DNA of 40,083 nucleotides from an uncultured Methanomicrobiales archaeon (lineage in GTDB: Archaea > Halobacteriota > Methanomicrobia > Methanomicrobiales > Methanospirillaceae). The notes beneath the pieces were generated by a model. The model searched no databases. It was not told the origin of the DNA and was given only the letters and a program-made list of their open reading frames with translations. The position numbers were made by a program, and so were the translations under genes. Shown one piece after another: positions 1 to 8,112 of the stretch. The first letter of the stretch is position 1; every line of letters starts with the position of its first letter. The stretch covers positions 1 through 40,083 of the forward strand of contig CAIULN010000009.1 of assembly GCA_903900025.1 (NCBI GenBank). The letters run 5' to 3'.

Positions 1-162
1 CGGCGCGAACATGACCCGGGCGAATGTGACCGGGACCTTCGATATGATCGCGATGTCGAAGATCCGCTCCGGCCCGCTCAGCGTCATCTGGACGATGCCC
101 CGGGCCTTCGCGATCGGGACCGCTTCCTCCAGCGCCCGGTGCGGGCGGGGGCCGCGGCTCAT
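1..162 (-). CDS. Hypothetical protein, second copy, 5' end only (runs off window)
   Basis: This is the first 54 codons of a second copy of the unknown gene at 1328-1744; the rest lies beyond the left edge. It starts MSRGPRPHRALEEAV and reads without interruption to base 1. Over the coding part it differs from the other copy at two bases, both synonymous (Leu and Arg codons), so the visible protein is identical. The region before the start differs: the other copy has a GGAGG ribosome binding site 8 nt before ATG, and here it is replaced by G/C-rich sequence without one. Translation of this copy is therefore doubtful. It is divergent from the hydrolase gene at 227. Function unknown. Confidence 0.5.
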   Translation of the reverse strand, partial: MSRGPRPHRALEEAVPIAKARGIVQMTLSGPERIFDIAIISKVPVTFARVMFAP

Positions 163-172
163 GGGGGGCGCC
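1..172. repeat. Direct repeat, copy 1 (partner 1583-1754)
   Basis: Bases 1-172 match 1583-1754 with only three substitutions by eye, an offset of 1582 bp. The repeat covers the 5' end of the unknown gene and about 10 bp before its start. It probably continues past the left edge, so its true length is not known. Similarity stops just upstream of the start codon, where the two copies have unrelated sequence. Confidence 0.9.
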
Positions 173-226
173 CGGGCACCGGCTGGTTTTTATCCGCGGA
201 GTGTGAGGATGGGTATAGGTGACTGT

Positions 227-1093
227 ATGCAGATCACGCCGCATATCCATGCCATCAGGACTCCGCTGGGACCCGCAAAGGACCGGTTCGTGTACGTCTA
301 TATCGTGTACGGGGAACGCATTGTCGTCATCGACACCGGCTTTGCTGGTGCGGAGAAACTCATCCTTGACGATATCCGCTCGGCCGGCCGGGACCCTTCC
401 GACATAGACTGCATCGTGCTGACCCACGGGCACCCAGATCATACCGGGTCGGCCCGGACGATCCGCGACCTTTTCGGCTGCACGGTGGCAGCCCACCCGC
501 AGGACCGCCATGCCATCGAGAACCCGGACCCGGCCCTCCTTTCGGGTCCTGCCCCGGGTGTCCCGCCGCTCGTCAGCGGCCCGGTGCCGGTCGGGAAGCT
601 CCTTTCAGAAGGCGATACGATCAGCGTCGGGAAGGGGCTGGACCTTACGGTGCTCCATACCCCGGGCCACTCGCCGGGATCGATTGCCCTCCTGCTCAAA
701 AGCGAGGGGGCGCTCTTTACCGGTGACGCGGTACAGGCCCCCGGCCGCATGCCCATATTTACCGACCCGGCCGCACTAGTCCGGTCGCTCCGGCGCCTGA
801 AGGCAATCCCCGGGCTTGTGCATTACCTGCCGGGGCACGACCAGCCCGCGGAGGGAACTGCACTGTACCAAAAGTTTGATGACTCGATAGCTAATATCCG
901 GCGCTTCCATGCCGCGGTGAAGCAGGCTGCAGCGGAGACTGGCGGGAAGCCGGACCCGCAGGCAATCGCGTCCCGGGTCTTCGCATCCCTGAACCTTCCC
1001 CCGGCACCCAGCCCGCAGCTTGCGGCAATGACAAACAACATCATCCTTGCCGACCTGAACGCAGCCGGCCTCGATGCCCTCCTGCAGGAGTGA
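227..1093 (+). CDS. Metallo-beta-lactamase fold hydrolase
   Basis: A 288-residue MBL-fold metal-dependent hydrolase, probably cytoplasmic. The zinc-binding signature THGHPDH is at about residues 65-71, followed by further metal-ligand regions LHTPGHSPGS and FTGDAV, and a late LPGHDQP. It begins with a beta-strand and VIDTGF, typical of the glyoxalase II-like branch. I chose ATG 227 because GGTGA, a good archaeal ribosome binding match, lies at 218-222, and MQITPHIHAIRTPLG is a normal family start; ATG 209 is an alternative. The frame stays open upstream to 11, but that part is antisense to the repeated unknown gene and is not believable protein. The substrate cannot be told from sequence; thioester hydrolase or other glyoxalase II-like activity are possibilities. 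Confidence 0.88.
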   Translation: MQITPHIHAIRTPLGPAKDRFVYVYIVYGERIVVIDTGFAGAEKLILDDIRSAGRDPSDIDCIVLTHGHPDHTGSARTIRDLFGCTVAAHPQDRHAIENPDPALLSGPAPGVPPLVSGPVPVGKLLSEGDTISVGKGLDLTVLHTPGHSPGSIALLLKSEGALFTGDAVQAPGRMPIFTDPAALVRSLRRLKAIPGLVHYLPGHDQPAEGTALYQKFDDSIANIRRFHAAVKQAAAETGGKPDPQAIASRVFASLNLPPAPSPQLAAMTNNIILADLNAAGLDALLQE

Positions 1094-1327
1094 TCCTGTC
1101 CCGCGGGCGGGGTTATGGCCCACGTCCAAAACCACATCCCCTCCTCCGATCAGCCTCTGTAACATCGCCAAATACAACCTCATCCGTTCCCGCCGGAGAC
1201 AGCCCGATTATTCCGGCCCGGTTCCGCATTTTTCCGAATTATGACCTCTGGAATCCGGGCGGTGAGGGAAAAGAGGTACAACCGGGCCCGATACGGGCTC
1301 CGGTACAAAACAGGAAATGCAGGGGAG

Positions 1328-1744
1328 TTATGAGGGGGCTGATCCCTCCTCCCTCGCAGCAATCCCGGCCACGTACGCAACTGTCTGTCCTGACACGATC
1401 CGTTTCCCCTCGCGGTCGATCTCTACCAGCGAGTTCGGCGTGACCAGGAAGAACCGCCACGTCCCGTGCTTTGACCGGAGCCAGAGCTCGGCCGTAATGG
1501 CCGTATCCCGGGCGATGAGCCGGAGCTGGGCGATCTCGTCTTTGAATTCTTCGGCCAGCTGCTGGATGGTCGCGAGGATTGCCGGCGCGAACATGACCCG
1601 GGCGAATGTGACCGGGACCTTCGATATGATCGCGATGTCGAAGATCCGCTCCGGCCCGCTCAGCGTCATCTGGACGATGCCACGGGCCTTCGCGATCGGG
1701 ACCGCTTCCTCGAGCGCCCGGTGCGGGCGGGGGCCGCGGCTCAT
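1328..1744 (-). CDS. Hypothetical protein (intact copy of the duplicated gene)
   Basis: A 138-residue soluble protein that I do not recognise. It has no signal peptide or membrane segment. The start is supported by GGAGG 8 nt before ATG. The N-terminal 55 residues (MSRGPRPHRALEEAV... to ISKVPVTFARVMFAP) are mixed alpha/beta, the middle (ATIQQLAEEFKDEIAQLRLIARDT) is a helix, and the end (WLRSKHGTWRFFLVTPNSLVEIDREGKRI) looks like a small beta sheet. It is GC-rich like the core genes. The same 5' end occurs again at 1-162 and as a 32-bp scrap at 3551-3582, so this gene or its start is prone to duplication. Convergent with the MBL gene, with a 234-bp gap in which I see nothing definite. Confidence 0.65.
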   Translation of the reverse strand: MSRGPRPHRALEEAVPIAKARGIVQMTLSGPERIFDIAIISKVPVTFARVMFAPAILATIQQLAEEFKDEIAQLRLIARDTAITAELWLRSKHGTWRFFLVTPNSLVEIDREGKRIVSGQTVAYVAGIAAREEGSAPS

Positions 1745-1754
1745 GGCGGGCGCC
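1583..1754. repeat. Direct repeat, copy 2 (partner 1-172)
   Basis: Second copy of the repeat described at 1-172, here carrying the start of the intact 138-residue gene. The two units flank the MBL hydrolase gene, so the arrangement is repeat-MBL-repeat in direct orientation. Confidence 0.9.
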
Positions 1755-2038
1755 TCCTAGTAGTGCTGTGGTTTGTTTGATCTTTCATGACGTGTTTCCT
1801 CCTTGATTTTCTTTTTTAATTTCTGGTGTCTTCGGGGCCCTCTGACAGAATATCGTTGGGCGGCCAAAGGAGATGGGCTTGGCTGAATAAATTTTCCGGA
1901 GGAAAATCCGGGTATAATAACAATGGATTGGGAGCAAACGGGGCGCGGATTTTCGAGATTGGTTTTAGCAAAAATGGGATGGTGAAAGTGTAGTGTTAGA
2001 GAGATTTATCGATTACCATATAGAAAAAGAAACAATAC

Positions 2039-2047
2039 TAATAATAT
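2039..2047 (+). promoter_or_regulatory. Probable TATA box of the SIR2-like gene
   Basis: TAATAATAT lies centred about 26 nt before ATG 2069, the normal archaeal distance from TATA box to transcription start. This predicts a leaderless mRNA beginning at or near the start codon, and no Shine-Dalgarno sequence is seen. Confidence 0.5.
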
Positions 2048-2068
2048 GAGACAATTTCGATTCAATTT

Positions 2069-3349
2069 ATGGATAAGACTATTTTTGTCATAGGTGCTGG
2101 AATGTCCGCTGAATGTGGTGCTCCAGTAATTAGAGATTTTCTAAAACCTGACTTTTTGAAAATGGTCCCAACAAAACAAAGAAAGATCATTAGTAATTTT
2201 TTAAATTCTGACTATTTTTCAAGCAATAACATTACGATTGAAGATGCATTAAAAAAAATTGATACTGAAATAGTTCATGCAAAAACATCCTCAGAATATT
2301 CGATTGAACAACTTGTAAAAATTAGAACAATTCTTGTCAATTATATCATTGAAATCTTGTCTGTTTGTGGGAATAATCTGATGGATGAGTTACGGACAAC
2401 TCCAATAGACCAACCGTATCTGGTCCAATCTTCAAGAGAGAAAGATCAAGAACTGTTATTCAGGCAAAAACTAATTGGTCAACTGACAAGAGAAATGGAG
2501 CATCTATCCGGCAATGAACGTACCATTCCAATTATTGGTATAAATGCAAAAAAGTGGCTCGAAACATATTCAAGTATTCTATTGTTAATGAAGCCGGATG
2601 ATGTCGTAATAAATTTAAATTTTGATCAATTTTTTGAATTAGCATTATTGGAATTACCTCAAGATGTAATGGTTGATTATGGTGTTGATTACTTCGAATT
2701 ATCTGCGGACGAAGACGTCTTATGTAATGGTTTTTTACCAAAAATATCGAGACCTCCAAAGGATTCTGAAATAAGAAAAATTTCATTATTTAAGATCCAT
2801 GGTTCGTTAAATTGGGGTATTTGTTCCGGATGTAAATCTTTAATTTCAACAGTTCGCACTCCAATAATTAGGGTGAAAGATTACATTCAAAAATTACAGA
2901 AAACTCCCAAAAAATTTAGAGAGAAAGAATTATGTTGTGACCAATTTGCAATCGAACCTCTTATCGTGATCCCAACAATTTATCCCAGACGAGGATATGA
3001 AAATAAATATTTGAGAGAACTCTCGAAAGCTGCGATAATTGAAATTTCGAAAGCCGCCAATCTAGTGTTTTTAGGCTATTCATTATCAGATTCAGATCAA
3101 TATGTTCGTAATCTTTTTGAAAAAGCAAAAAGCGTTCGAAAGAATAAACCCTGGAAGAGTGTTTTGGTAATTAATCGTTCTATTGCTTCAATAAAAGAAA
3201 ACTATGAAGGAATTTTTGAGAATATTGAATTCATTAAATCCACTACATCAAAATTTATCCAAGAACAATTGAAAAGAATTGATCCAAAAAAATGTACTCT
3301 AAAAAGCTGTATAATGAAAAAAAAGCCAATTAAATGGATTAAAGTTTAA
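2069..3349 (+). CDS. SIR2-like NAD-binding domain protein, probable defence gene
   Basis: A 426-residue protein with features of the prokaryotic SIR2-like families often found in anti-phage systems. Seen: a glycine-rich nucleotide-binding start (FVIGAGMSAECGAP, residues 6-19), LNFDQFFE at about 184-191 carrying the Asn/Asp pair of sirtuin-like active sites, KIHGSLNWG at about 241-249 with the likely catalytic His, CSGC at about 252 and a CC pair near 293 that may hold zinc, and FLGYSLSDSDQYVRNLFEKA near 335-354, a hallmark end of this domain. The C-terminal tail is lysine-rich. Codon use is strongly AT-biased against GC-rich neighbours, suggesting horizontal transfer. It stands alone with no recognisable effector partner. 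NAD hydrolysis is inferred from the family, not shown. Confidence 0.8.
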   Translation: MDKTIFVIGAGMSAECGAPVIRDFLKPDFLKMVPTKQRKIISNFLNSDYFSSNNITIEDALKKIDTEIVHAKTSSEYSIEQLVKIRTILVNYIIEILSVCGNNLMDELRTTPIDQPYLVQSSREKDQELLFRQKLIGQLTREMEHLSGNERTIPIIGINAKKWLETYSSILLLMKPDDVVINLNFDQFFELALLELPQDVMVDYGVDYFELSADEDVLCNGFLPKISRPPKDSEIRKISLFKIHGSLNWGICSGCKSLISTVRTPIIRVKDYIQKLQKTPKKFREKELCCDQFAIEPLIVIPTIYPRRGYENKYLRELSKAAIIEISKAANLVFLGYSLSDSDQYVRNLFEKAKSVRKNKPWKSVLVINRSIASIKENYEGIFENIEFIKSTTSKFIQEQLKRIDPKKCTLKSCIMKKKPIKWIKV

Positions 3350-3550
3350 AAAAGTGTGTATCACTTTTGGGAAATCTTACGTTTAATTTTGATACGAGCC
3401 CAATCTCACAACCGGGGCGAATTTTGTGGAGAGTGACACGAGGGCTGCGGGGGCCTGGTCGAGCGGGGGATTTTCGAAGGGGACGGGTCACGATCCATTC
3501 TTCGGGTAACGTCGGCGGCATTCCTGGAGGCGGAACTCAGGGCCGGATGG

Positions 3551-3582
3551 GGTGCGGGCGGGGGCCGCGGCTCATGGGGGGC
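3551..3582 (-). repeat. Third fragment of the duplicated gene start
   Basis: These 32 bases equal 138-169 exactly and, read on the minus strand, encode the same start MSRGPRPH. Here the frame runs only four more codons (PIRP) to a stop. It is a remnant or recombination scar of the gene seen at 1-162 and 1328-1744, joined to unrelated sequence on both sides. Confidence 0.8.
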
Positions 3583-3596
3583 ATCGACCTCCCGTA

Positions 3597-3958
3597 ATAC
3601 GCCTCGCCCGCTATCGTGTAAGAGAGGAGCCCGTTGCCAGCGAACGCGAGCAGGGTGAAGACCCGCCAGGGTTTTTCAAACTGTACATCCCGCCCGCGTT
3701 CATCGTGCAATTCTCTGCCGGACCGGTGCTGATGGAATGGTACTGCAACGCTGCTGCACTTGCAGGGTCGAGGTTTGTTGCCGGTTCGATCTTCCAGCCG
3801 AGCAGTGTGCTGTAGAATTTTTTTTCACGGCCGATGTTGTCAGCCGGGATCTCGAAGTACTCGATGTTTGGAATAGAGAGAGATGGATACCGGGGAATGT
3901 TGAGGGTTTCGGGTGGATCCCTGTCGCTGCCATCAGTATCGACCGAATTGTCGGACAT
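3597..3958 (-). pseudogene. Truncated VOC (glyoxalase/bleomycin-resistance fold) family gene
   Basis: The minus strand from 3958 encodes an N-terminal stretch typical of VOC-family enzymes: IEYFEIPADNIGREKKFYSTLLGWKI, then a segment ending NAGGMYSLKNPGG at about 3662. The second half of the fold is missing. After NPGG the frame becomes unconvincing, while an overlapping frame reads WRVFTLLAFAGNGLLSY and runs into the MSRGPRPH scrap at 3575, so the gene appears to have been cut and joined to foreign pieces. GC content is core-like. A functional half-domain protein is possible but unlikely. Confidence 0.6.
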
Positions 3959-4030
3959 TTGTCTGATAACGCGGTTCCATCAACCTGTTATCACCCCAGG
4001 GGACAACGGGACTTCCAAGATCAGCACTCC

Positions 4031-4617
4031 CCGACGGTAGCATGTTCCCGGAAGGTGATCCCGGGGCTGAAAATATGTCTTAATCCGGAGAAACCAAGTC
4101 TTATTCGCACAAAAACAGGCATTTTTAAGCATCCTACCGACGTGTTTTCAAAATGTCCTATTAGGTCCTTTCCAGCGGCAGATCGGCGATGCAGATTACC
4201 TGCAGGACGTTGGAACACGGAAAAACCCCAGTTTTTTCTGAAAGTAACACATTTCCACCGACGGACACCGACGATGATTTTGGGTATTGGTCAGGCAGGT
4301 GTCTGACAACCCATACGTACGGGGAGCTATGAAACACCTGGGAGAGAGCAGTACTTTTCCGGACTGCACTCTCCGACGGTGGCACAATCCGGAGCGGGTC
4401 CCTGATGCATCATCGGGGCCTGGATTCCGGGCATAATTCGCAAAAAACCGGGCATAATTCCCACTTTTCCTCCATTTCTCCGACGTAAAAGTCAGGACGC
4501 AAATAGCGCTAATTACGGGCACGATCTTAGGCCGGAACGGGTTGTACTACTCTGGACACAGAAAAACCCCACTTTTCAGGCCCCGGATATGCAAATCTGA
4601 TCGTCAGGTAACGTCGG
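4031..4617. repeat. Degenerate periodic repeat, about 106-132 bp per unit
   Basis: CCGACG occurs at 4031, 4137, 4258, 4373 and 4480, and its reverse complement CGTCGG at 4612, giving spacings of 106, 121, 115, 107 and 132. Four of the five intervals have a T-rich motif about 20-35 bp before the next CCGACG (CATTTTT, AGTTTTTTC, GTACTTTTCC, CCCACTTTTCC), and the fifth has CCCACTTTTC near 4569. GAAAAACCCCA followed by C/G and TTTT occurs near 4219 and 4561, and CCGGGCATAATTC occurs twice at about 4427 and 4449. No gene is convincing here. This reads as an old, decayed tandem array; units were compared by eye only. Confidence 0.4.
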
Positions 4618-4640
4618 GGGTTTTACGGGAAGTGGAGGGA

Positions 4641-4660
4641 AGAGGGGGTGACACCCCTCT
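4641..4660. repeat. Perfect 7-bp inverted repeat before the restriction-modification gene
   Basis: AGAGGGG and CCCCTCT flank the loop GTGACA. It lies about 40 bp upstream of the TATA box of the next gene. A related but shorter GGGG-TGA-CCCC inverted repeat lies after that gene at 7890-7900. It could be a terminator stem, an operator or an island edge; no T-tract follows. Confidence 0.45.
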
Positions 4661-4700
4661 ACCCTTGGATGATGGATAGTAAGAACCACGGAACAAACAT

Positions 4701-4710
4701 TATAAAAATA
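4701..4710 (+). promoter_or_regulatory. TATA box of the type IIG-like gene
   Basis: TATAAAAATA is centred 26-27 nt before ATG 4732, predicting transcription start at that ATG (leaderless mRNA). This decides the start codon against the earlier in-frame candidates at 4648 and 4720, which would lie upstream of the predicted transcript start. Confidence 0.65.
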
Positions 4711-4731
4711 TCCAACTTAATGTTACTATCA

Positions 4732-7725
4732 ATGGAAAAATTCAAAATCACCGAACATACTGAACGTCCAGATTTTATTTCACAATTAAACCAAAAATTA
4801 GGAATTCAATTTCGAATTTTTCAAGAATTAAGTTTAGGGAAAAGTGAGGGGAAAAAGTCACAAGGTGACATTTTCATTTTTCGCTCCGACAAGGTTTCCC
4901 GAATATCTAATGAGGAGATCTCTTTCGATTCTTATGATGAGGCAATCGTAACTGTTATTGAAACGAAAAATCCTCACGAACAAGTTTTGGAAAAACATAC
5001 AGATCAACTAAAAAGGTATTTGAAAAAAGCAAATTGTCGAATCGGATTCATCACAAATTACAAGGATATTCGATTTTTTGAATTTTCGCGTGAATGTCGA
5101 GTGATCGATTCCGATATATATCAAGCGGATAATTTTGAAAATCTCGCGATTTATATTGCTAGGAAGATTGAGGAATCAACAAAAATATCCGTCGGTTATG
5201 ATGCCAATGAAATCATCAAATTTCTTGAAGATACTATCGATGATCTCATGGTCTATACAAAACGTGTAGATGCTGATGTTTGGGAACATATTCTTAGATT
5301 AAGTGATGAATTAGAAAAAGATGCCAAAATCAAAGAACTATCTGAGCAGGAAAAGAAAGAGCGGGATCTCTTTTTTCAACGAAGCGCTGCGTACATCGGT
5401 ATAGCACAAATCTTATTTTATTGCGTTCTCAGAAACCACGTGATTGAACGGAGACTGGATAAACAGTACCAGGATTATCCAATCCTACGTCCATTGGGGA
5501 TTGCTTATGGGATTCCTACTCAGATCCAAGAAATTATTCAAGACATACCAAAAAATAACTACGATTTCAAATCAATCTTTGATGAAAGACATGATATTTT
5601 TTCACGTTTAGATGATGAAGCAGCGGAAGTATTATCGAAAATTGTTAGGAAATTTGAAGGGATCTCCGCATCATTTGTGATCAAACAGAATTTAATCGGA
5701 GAAATTTTCCAACGTTTAATGCCTTTTGAAATCCGCAAAAAATTTGCAGCTTATTATACGCGAAACAAGGCTGCTGAATTACTTTGTGAACTTTCCATTC
5801 TCGATCAAAATCAACTCATTTATGATCCTGCCTGTGGATCAGGAACCCTTCTCGTAAAAGCATACCATAGAAAGAAACATCTGGGTCTGAACCAACACAC
5901 AAAACTTCTTGAACAGATTCATGGTTCTGATATTTCCGATATTGCCGCAATGATGTCTACAGTTAATCTGGCAATCCAGGATCCAGCAAAATGGACTAAT
6001 GAGGTTAACATATATCCTGTCGATGCGTTTGCATTAATCTCCGGTTTAACGCGGTTCATGTCTCATGATCAAATGACCGCGAATGGATTGAAAACAGTTT
6101 CACCCATTTTTTTACCAACACAAGATTATCGCGTCGACGTTCTTTTAGGGAATCCACCTTTTACACGCGGGTCCCGATTGCCGCTCAATACCCGAGATGT
6201 TTTGAAGAATCTGGATATGGTGCGAAAATACAATATCCACTGTGATTTTAAGCGGATCAACCTTTACGCATTTTTCTTATTAATCGCTCCATCATTAGTA
6301 AAAAAAGAAAATGGTTCAATTGCTTTCGTTCTACCAATCGGTGCAATCAATAGTGAAATAATGATAGAGGTATGGAAATCGCTTTTTAATGAAAAATTTG
6401 GAATGAAATATTTGATCGAGGCGTCTGATATTGATGAATCATTTTCAGATTCCCAAGATCAAGAAATTATTGTTGTTCTGGAGAAAAATTACGACAAAGA
6501 TGCACGCTTGGTAAAATTATTCGGTTCCTTTGAATCAAAAGATATCTCTAAACTTGTAAGTGAAATCCAGTCTGTTGATACAACAAGTAAAAAAACCGAT
6601 GATTTTCTAGTTCAGCTTATACCCCAGATCGAACTGCAAAACAAACCCTGCATGGAATGGAGAGTGAATCCAAGTAATATCTTAATTTTATTGTATGACA
6701 AATTCGTTCCTCTGGATAGAAATCAACTGAATGAATTCCAAAAACAAAAGTATTCGACGGATTTAAGCGATCATATTCAAATCGTTACAGAAAATGCATC
6801 TCGTCCTGTCGATTATTGGTTTATCCCCAATAAATTCTGGGAGATCGAAAGAATTGAGAATGAGAAAATTTTCATAACTGCTACGTCATCCAACACGATT
6901 GTATCAAAAAATCCGGACAGTAAAAAAACTCTCGTATTACCAAAAAAAATTTTCACTCCATCAATGGCACGTTCTTTAAAAGAATACACGAATTATCCAC
7001 CGGTAATTCCCGAAAATTTGATCAATGATTTTTATCTGGTTGATGAACAGGGATCACAGTTCGATTTAAAAGAATATTACAAATGGGGTCAAGAAGGGCA
7101 TAAACAAAAATTATTTGGAGAAAGTCATTCGAGTTTTACAGCTGTGAAAAATGCAATAGGACTTGTAAAAAGAATAAATTTTTCAAATTCAAAAACACTA
7201 GCGTTAAGATTCATTTACCCGTTGATGGGAACCCAAATTATTCGCATTGGTTTTTCAGGATTTGAGAGAGAAGATAACGACTTATTTTTCGCTTATTTGA
7301 CGAGTTCAATTTTTTTATTAGATGCATTAGAAAAATCTAGAGCGAGATGTGCTGAATTTGTTCTTATCAATCAAATCGATTTTTTCAAAATCTATCGTTT
7401 TCCCAATTTGAATGAGATCGAAAAGCATACAGAAAAAACAAATAAAATTCTTTCGGCTTCCGACAATTATAATAGCACAACGGCGTTGAAAGATCGCCCG
7501 AGAATCCCAGACCTCATTCAACAAGTGAGAACCAACAAACAACACCTGTTACGAAAATTAGATGAAGCGTGGTTTGAAGCATTGGGAATCCCTGTTTCAT
7601 TCATCGATACCCTTTACCAAGAAATTGAAGAACGACTTTCAGATATCGTCCAGAAAAAAGAAGAGGCTCCAGAAAAAGAATCCGTTATTGTAAAACCACT
7701 AGGTGGGCAACAAAAATTATTGTGA
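4732..7725 (+). CDS. Type IIG-like restriction endonuclease / adenine-specific DNA methyltransferase
   Basis: A 997-residue single-chain protein. The N-terminus carries a likely PD-(D/E)xK nuclease: GDIFIF near residue 45 supplies the Asp and VIETKNP near 75 the E-x-K, followed by QLKRYLKKANCRIGFITN. A helical linker leads to an N6-adenine methyltransferase: YYTRNKAAELL (AdoMet-side motif X), DPACGSGTLL near 364 (motif I) and GNPPFTRG near 472 (motif IV, NPPF). The C-terminal third has the layout of a target recognition domain. It should both cut and protect DNA at its own site; no separate methylase, nuclease or specificity gene is next to it. The gene is AT-rich and probably acquired. A BREX PglX-like role is less likely because no other BREX gene is present. 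The recognition sequence cannot be predicted. Confidence 0.85.
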   Translation: MEKFKITEHTERPDFISQLNQKLGIQFRIFQELSLGKSEGKKSQGDIFIFRSDKVSRISNEEISFDSYDEAIVTVIETKNPHEQVLEKHTDQLKRYLKKANCRIGFITNYKDIRFFEFSRECRVIDSDIYQADNFENLAIYIARKIEESTKISVGYDANEIIKFLEDTIDDLMVYTKRVDADVWEHILRLSDELEKDAKIKELSEQEKKERDLFFQRSAAYIGIAQILFYCVLRNHVIERRLDKQYQDYPILRPLGIAYGIPTQIQEIIQDIPKNNYDFKSIFDERHDIFSRLDDEAAEVLSKIVRKFEGISASFVIKQNLIGEIFQRLMPFEIRKKFAAYYTRNKAAELLCELSILDQNQLIYDPACGSGTLLVKAYHRKKHLGLNQHTKLLEQIHGSDISDIAAMMSTVNLAIQDPAKWTNEVNIYPVDAFALISGLTRFMSHDQMTANGLKTVSPIFLPTQDYRVDVLLGNPPFTRGSRLPLNTRDVLKNLDMVRKYNIHCDFKRINLYAFFLLIAPSLVKKENGSIAFVLPIGAINSEIMIEVWKSLFNEKFGMKYLIEASDIDESFSDSQDQEIIVVLEKNYDKDARLVKLFGSFESKDISKLVSEIQSVDTTSKKTDDFLVQLIPQIELQNKPCMEWRVNPSNILILLYDKFVPLDRNQLNEFQKQKYSTDLSDHIQIVTENASRPVDYWFIPNKFWEIERIENEKIFITATSSNTIVSKNPDSKKTLVLPKKIFTPSMARSLKEYTNYPPVIPENLINDFYLVDEQGSQFDLKEYYKWGQEGHKQKLFGESHSSFTAVKNAIGLVKRINFSNSKTLALRFIYPLMGTQIIRIGFSGFEREDNDLFFAYLTSSIFLLDALEKSRARCAEFVLINQIDFFKIYRFPNLNEIEKHTEKTNKILSASDNYNSTTALKDRPRIPDLIQQVRTNKQHLLRKLDEAWFEALGIPVSFIDTLYQEIEERLSDIVQKKEEAPEKESVIVKPLGGQQKLL

Positions 7726-7929
7726 TTTAATTAGTCCCCCCACCGTCAAAAAATAAATCGGGGGTGAGGGGGGTGGCGGGTATAAGGGGAGGTATCAGCG
7801 GGACCCCGGTCTGACACAATCAAAATCGCGGTTCGGCCGTCGGGGAGTCTCTGAATGGTATAGGGCTGGATAGGGGGGAGGGGGGTTTAGGGGTGACCCC
7901 CCAACTTGATACAAGATTATAAAAAAGAT
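7726..7929. other. G/C-tract spacer between convergent accessory genes
   Basis: No gene is seen. The stretch holds several runs of five or six G or C, including CCCCC near 7735 able to pair with GGGGG near 7760 around an A-rich loop, and GGGG-TGA-CCCC at 7890-7900. It separates two AT-rich convergent units and could hold terminators for either side, but none is clear. Confidence 0.3.
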
Positions 7930-8112
7930 TTACTTTCTATATTGGGTAGTTCTAAGAGGTTTTGTTATTACGCAATATGCGTCTTGAAGAGTGCACCTTT
8001 TTCCTTTGTGAGTTTCTGAATCATGAATTAGTTTTTCGGATGATAATTTACTATATTGACAAACTATCCGTTCACCTTCGATAGCGTCATTATGTTGTCG
8101 ATAAATTGTCAT
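7930..8112 (-). CDS. Small hypothetical protein
   Basis: A 60-residue basic protein (starts MTIYRQHNDAIEGERIV, ends LRTTQYRK) of unknown function, without signal or membrane segment. Its start overlaps the stop of the upstream 178-residue gene by 4 bp (ATGA), the usual sign of translational coupling, which is the main reason to accept it. It contains two cysteines too far apart to suggest a metal knuckle. Last gene of a three-gene AT-rich cassette. Confidence 0.5.
   Translation of the reverse strand: MTIYRQHNDAIEGERIVCQYSKLSSEKLIHDSETHKGKRCTLQDAYCVITKPLRTTQYRK

Noticed and set aside
11-226. N-terminal extension of the MBL hydrolase
   Set aside because: It is the reverse strand of the duplicated unknown gene and precedes a good ribosome binding site at 218-222; the family start is near 227.
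3965-4012. Short stretch resembling the 23S rRNA GGGGATAACAGG region in reverse
   Set aside because: The match covers only a few bases, differs inside, and has no flanking rRNA sequence.
4031-4617. CRISPR array
   Set aside because: Spacing is too long and irregular, the shared motif is only 6 bp, and no Cas gene is near.
4648-4731. Earlier start for the type IIG-like protein
   Set aside because: The TATA box at 4701-4710 would lie inside the coding region, and the extension overlaps the hairpin at 4641-4660.
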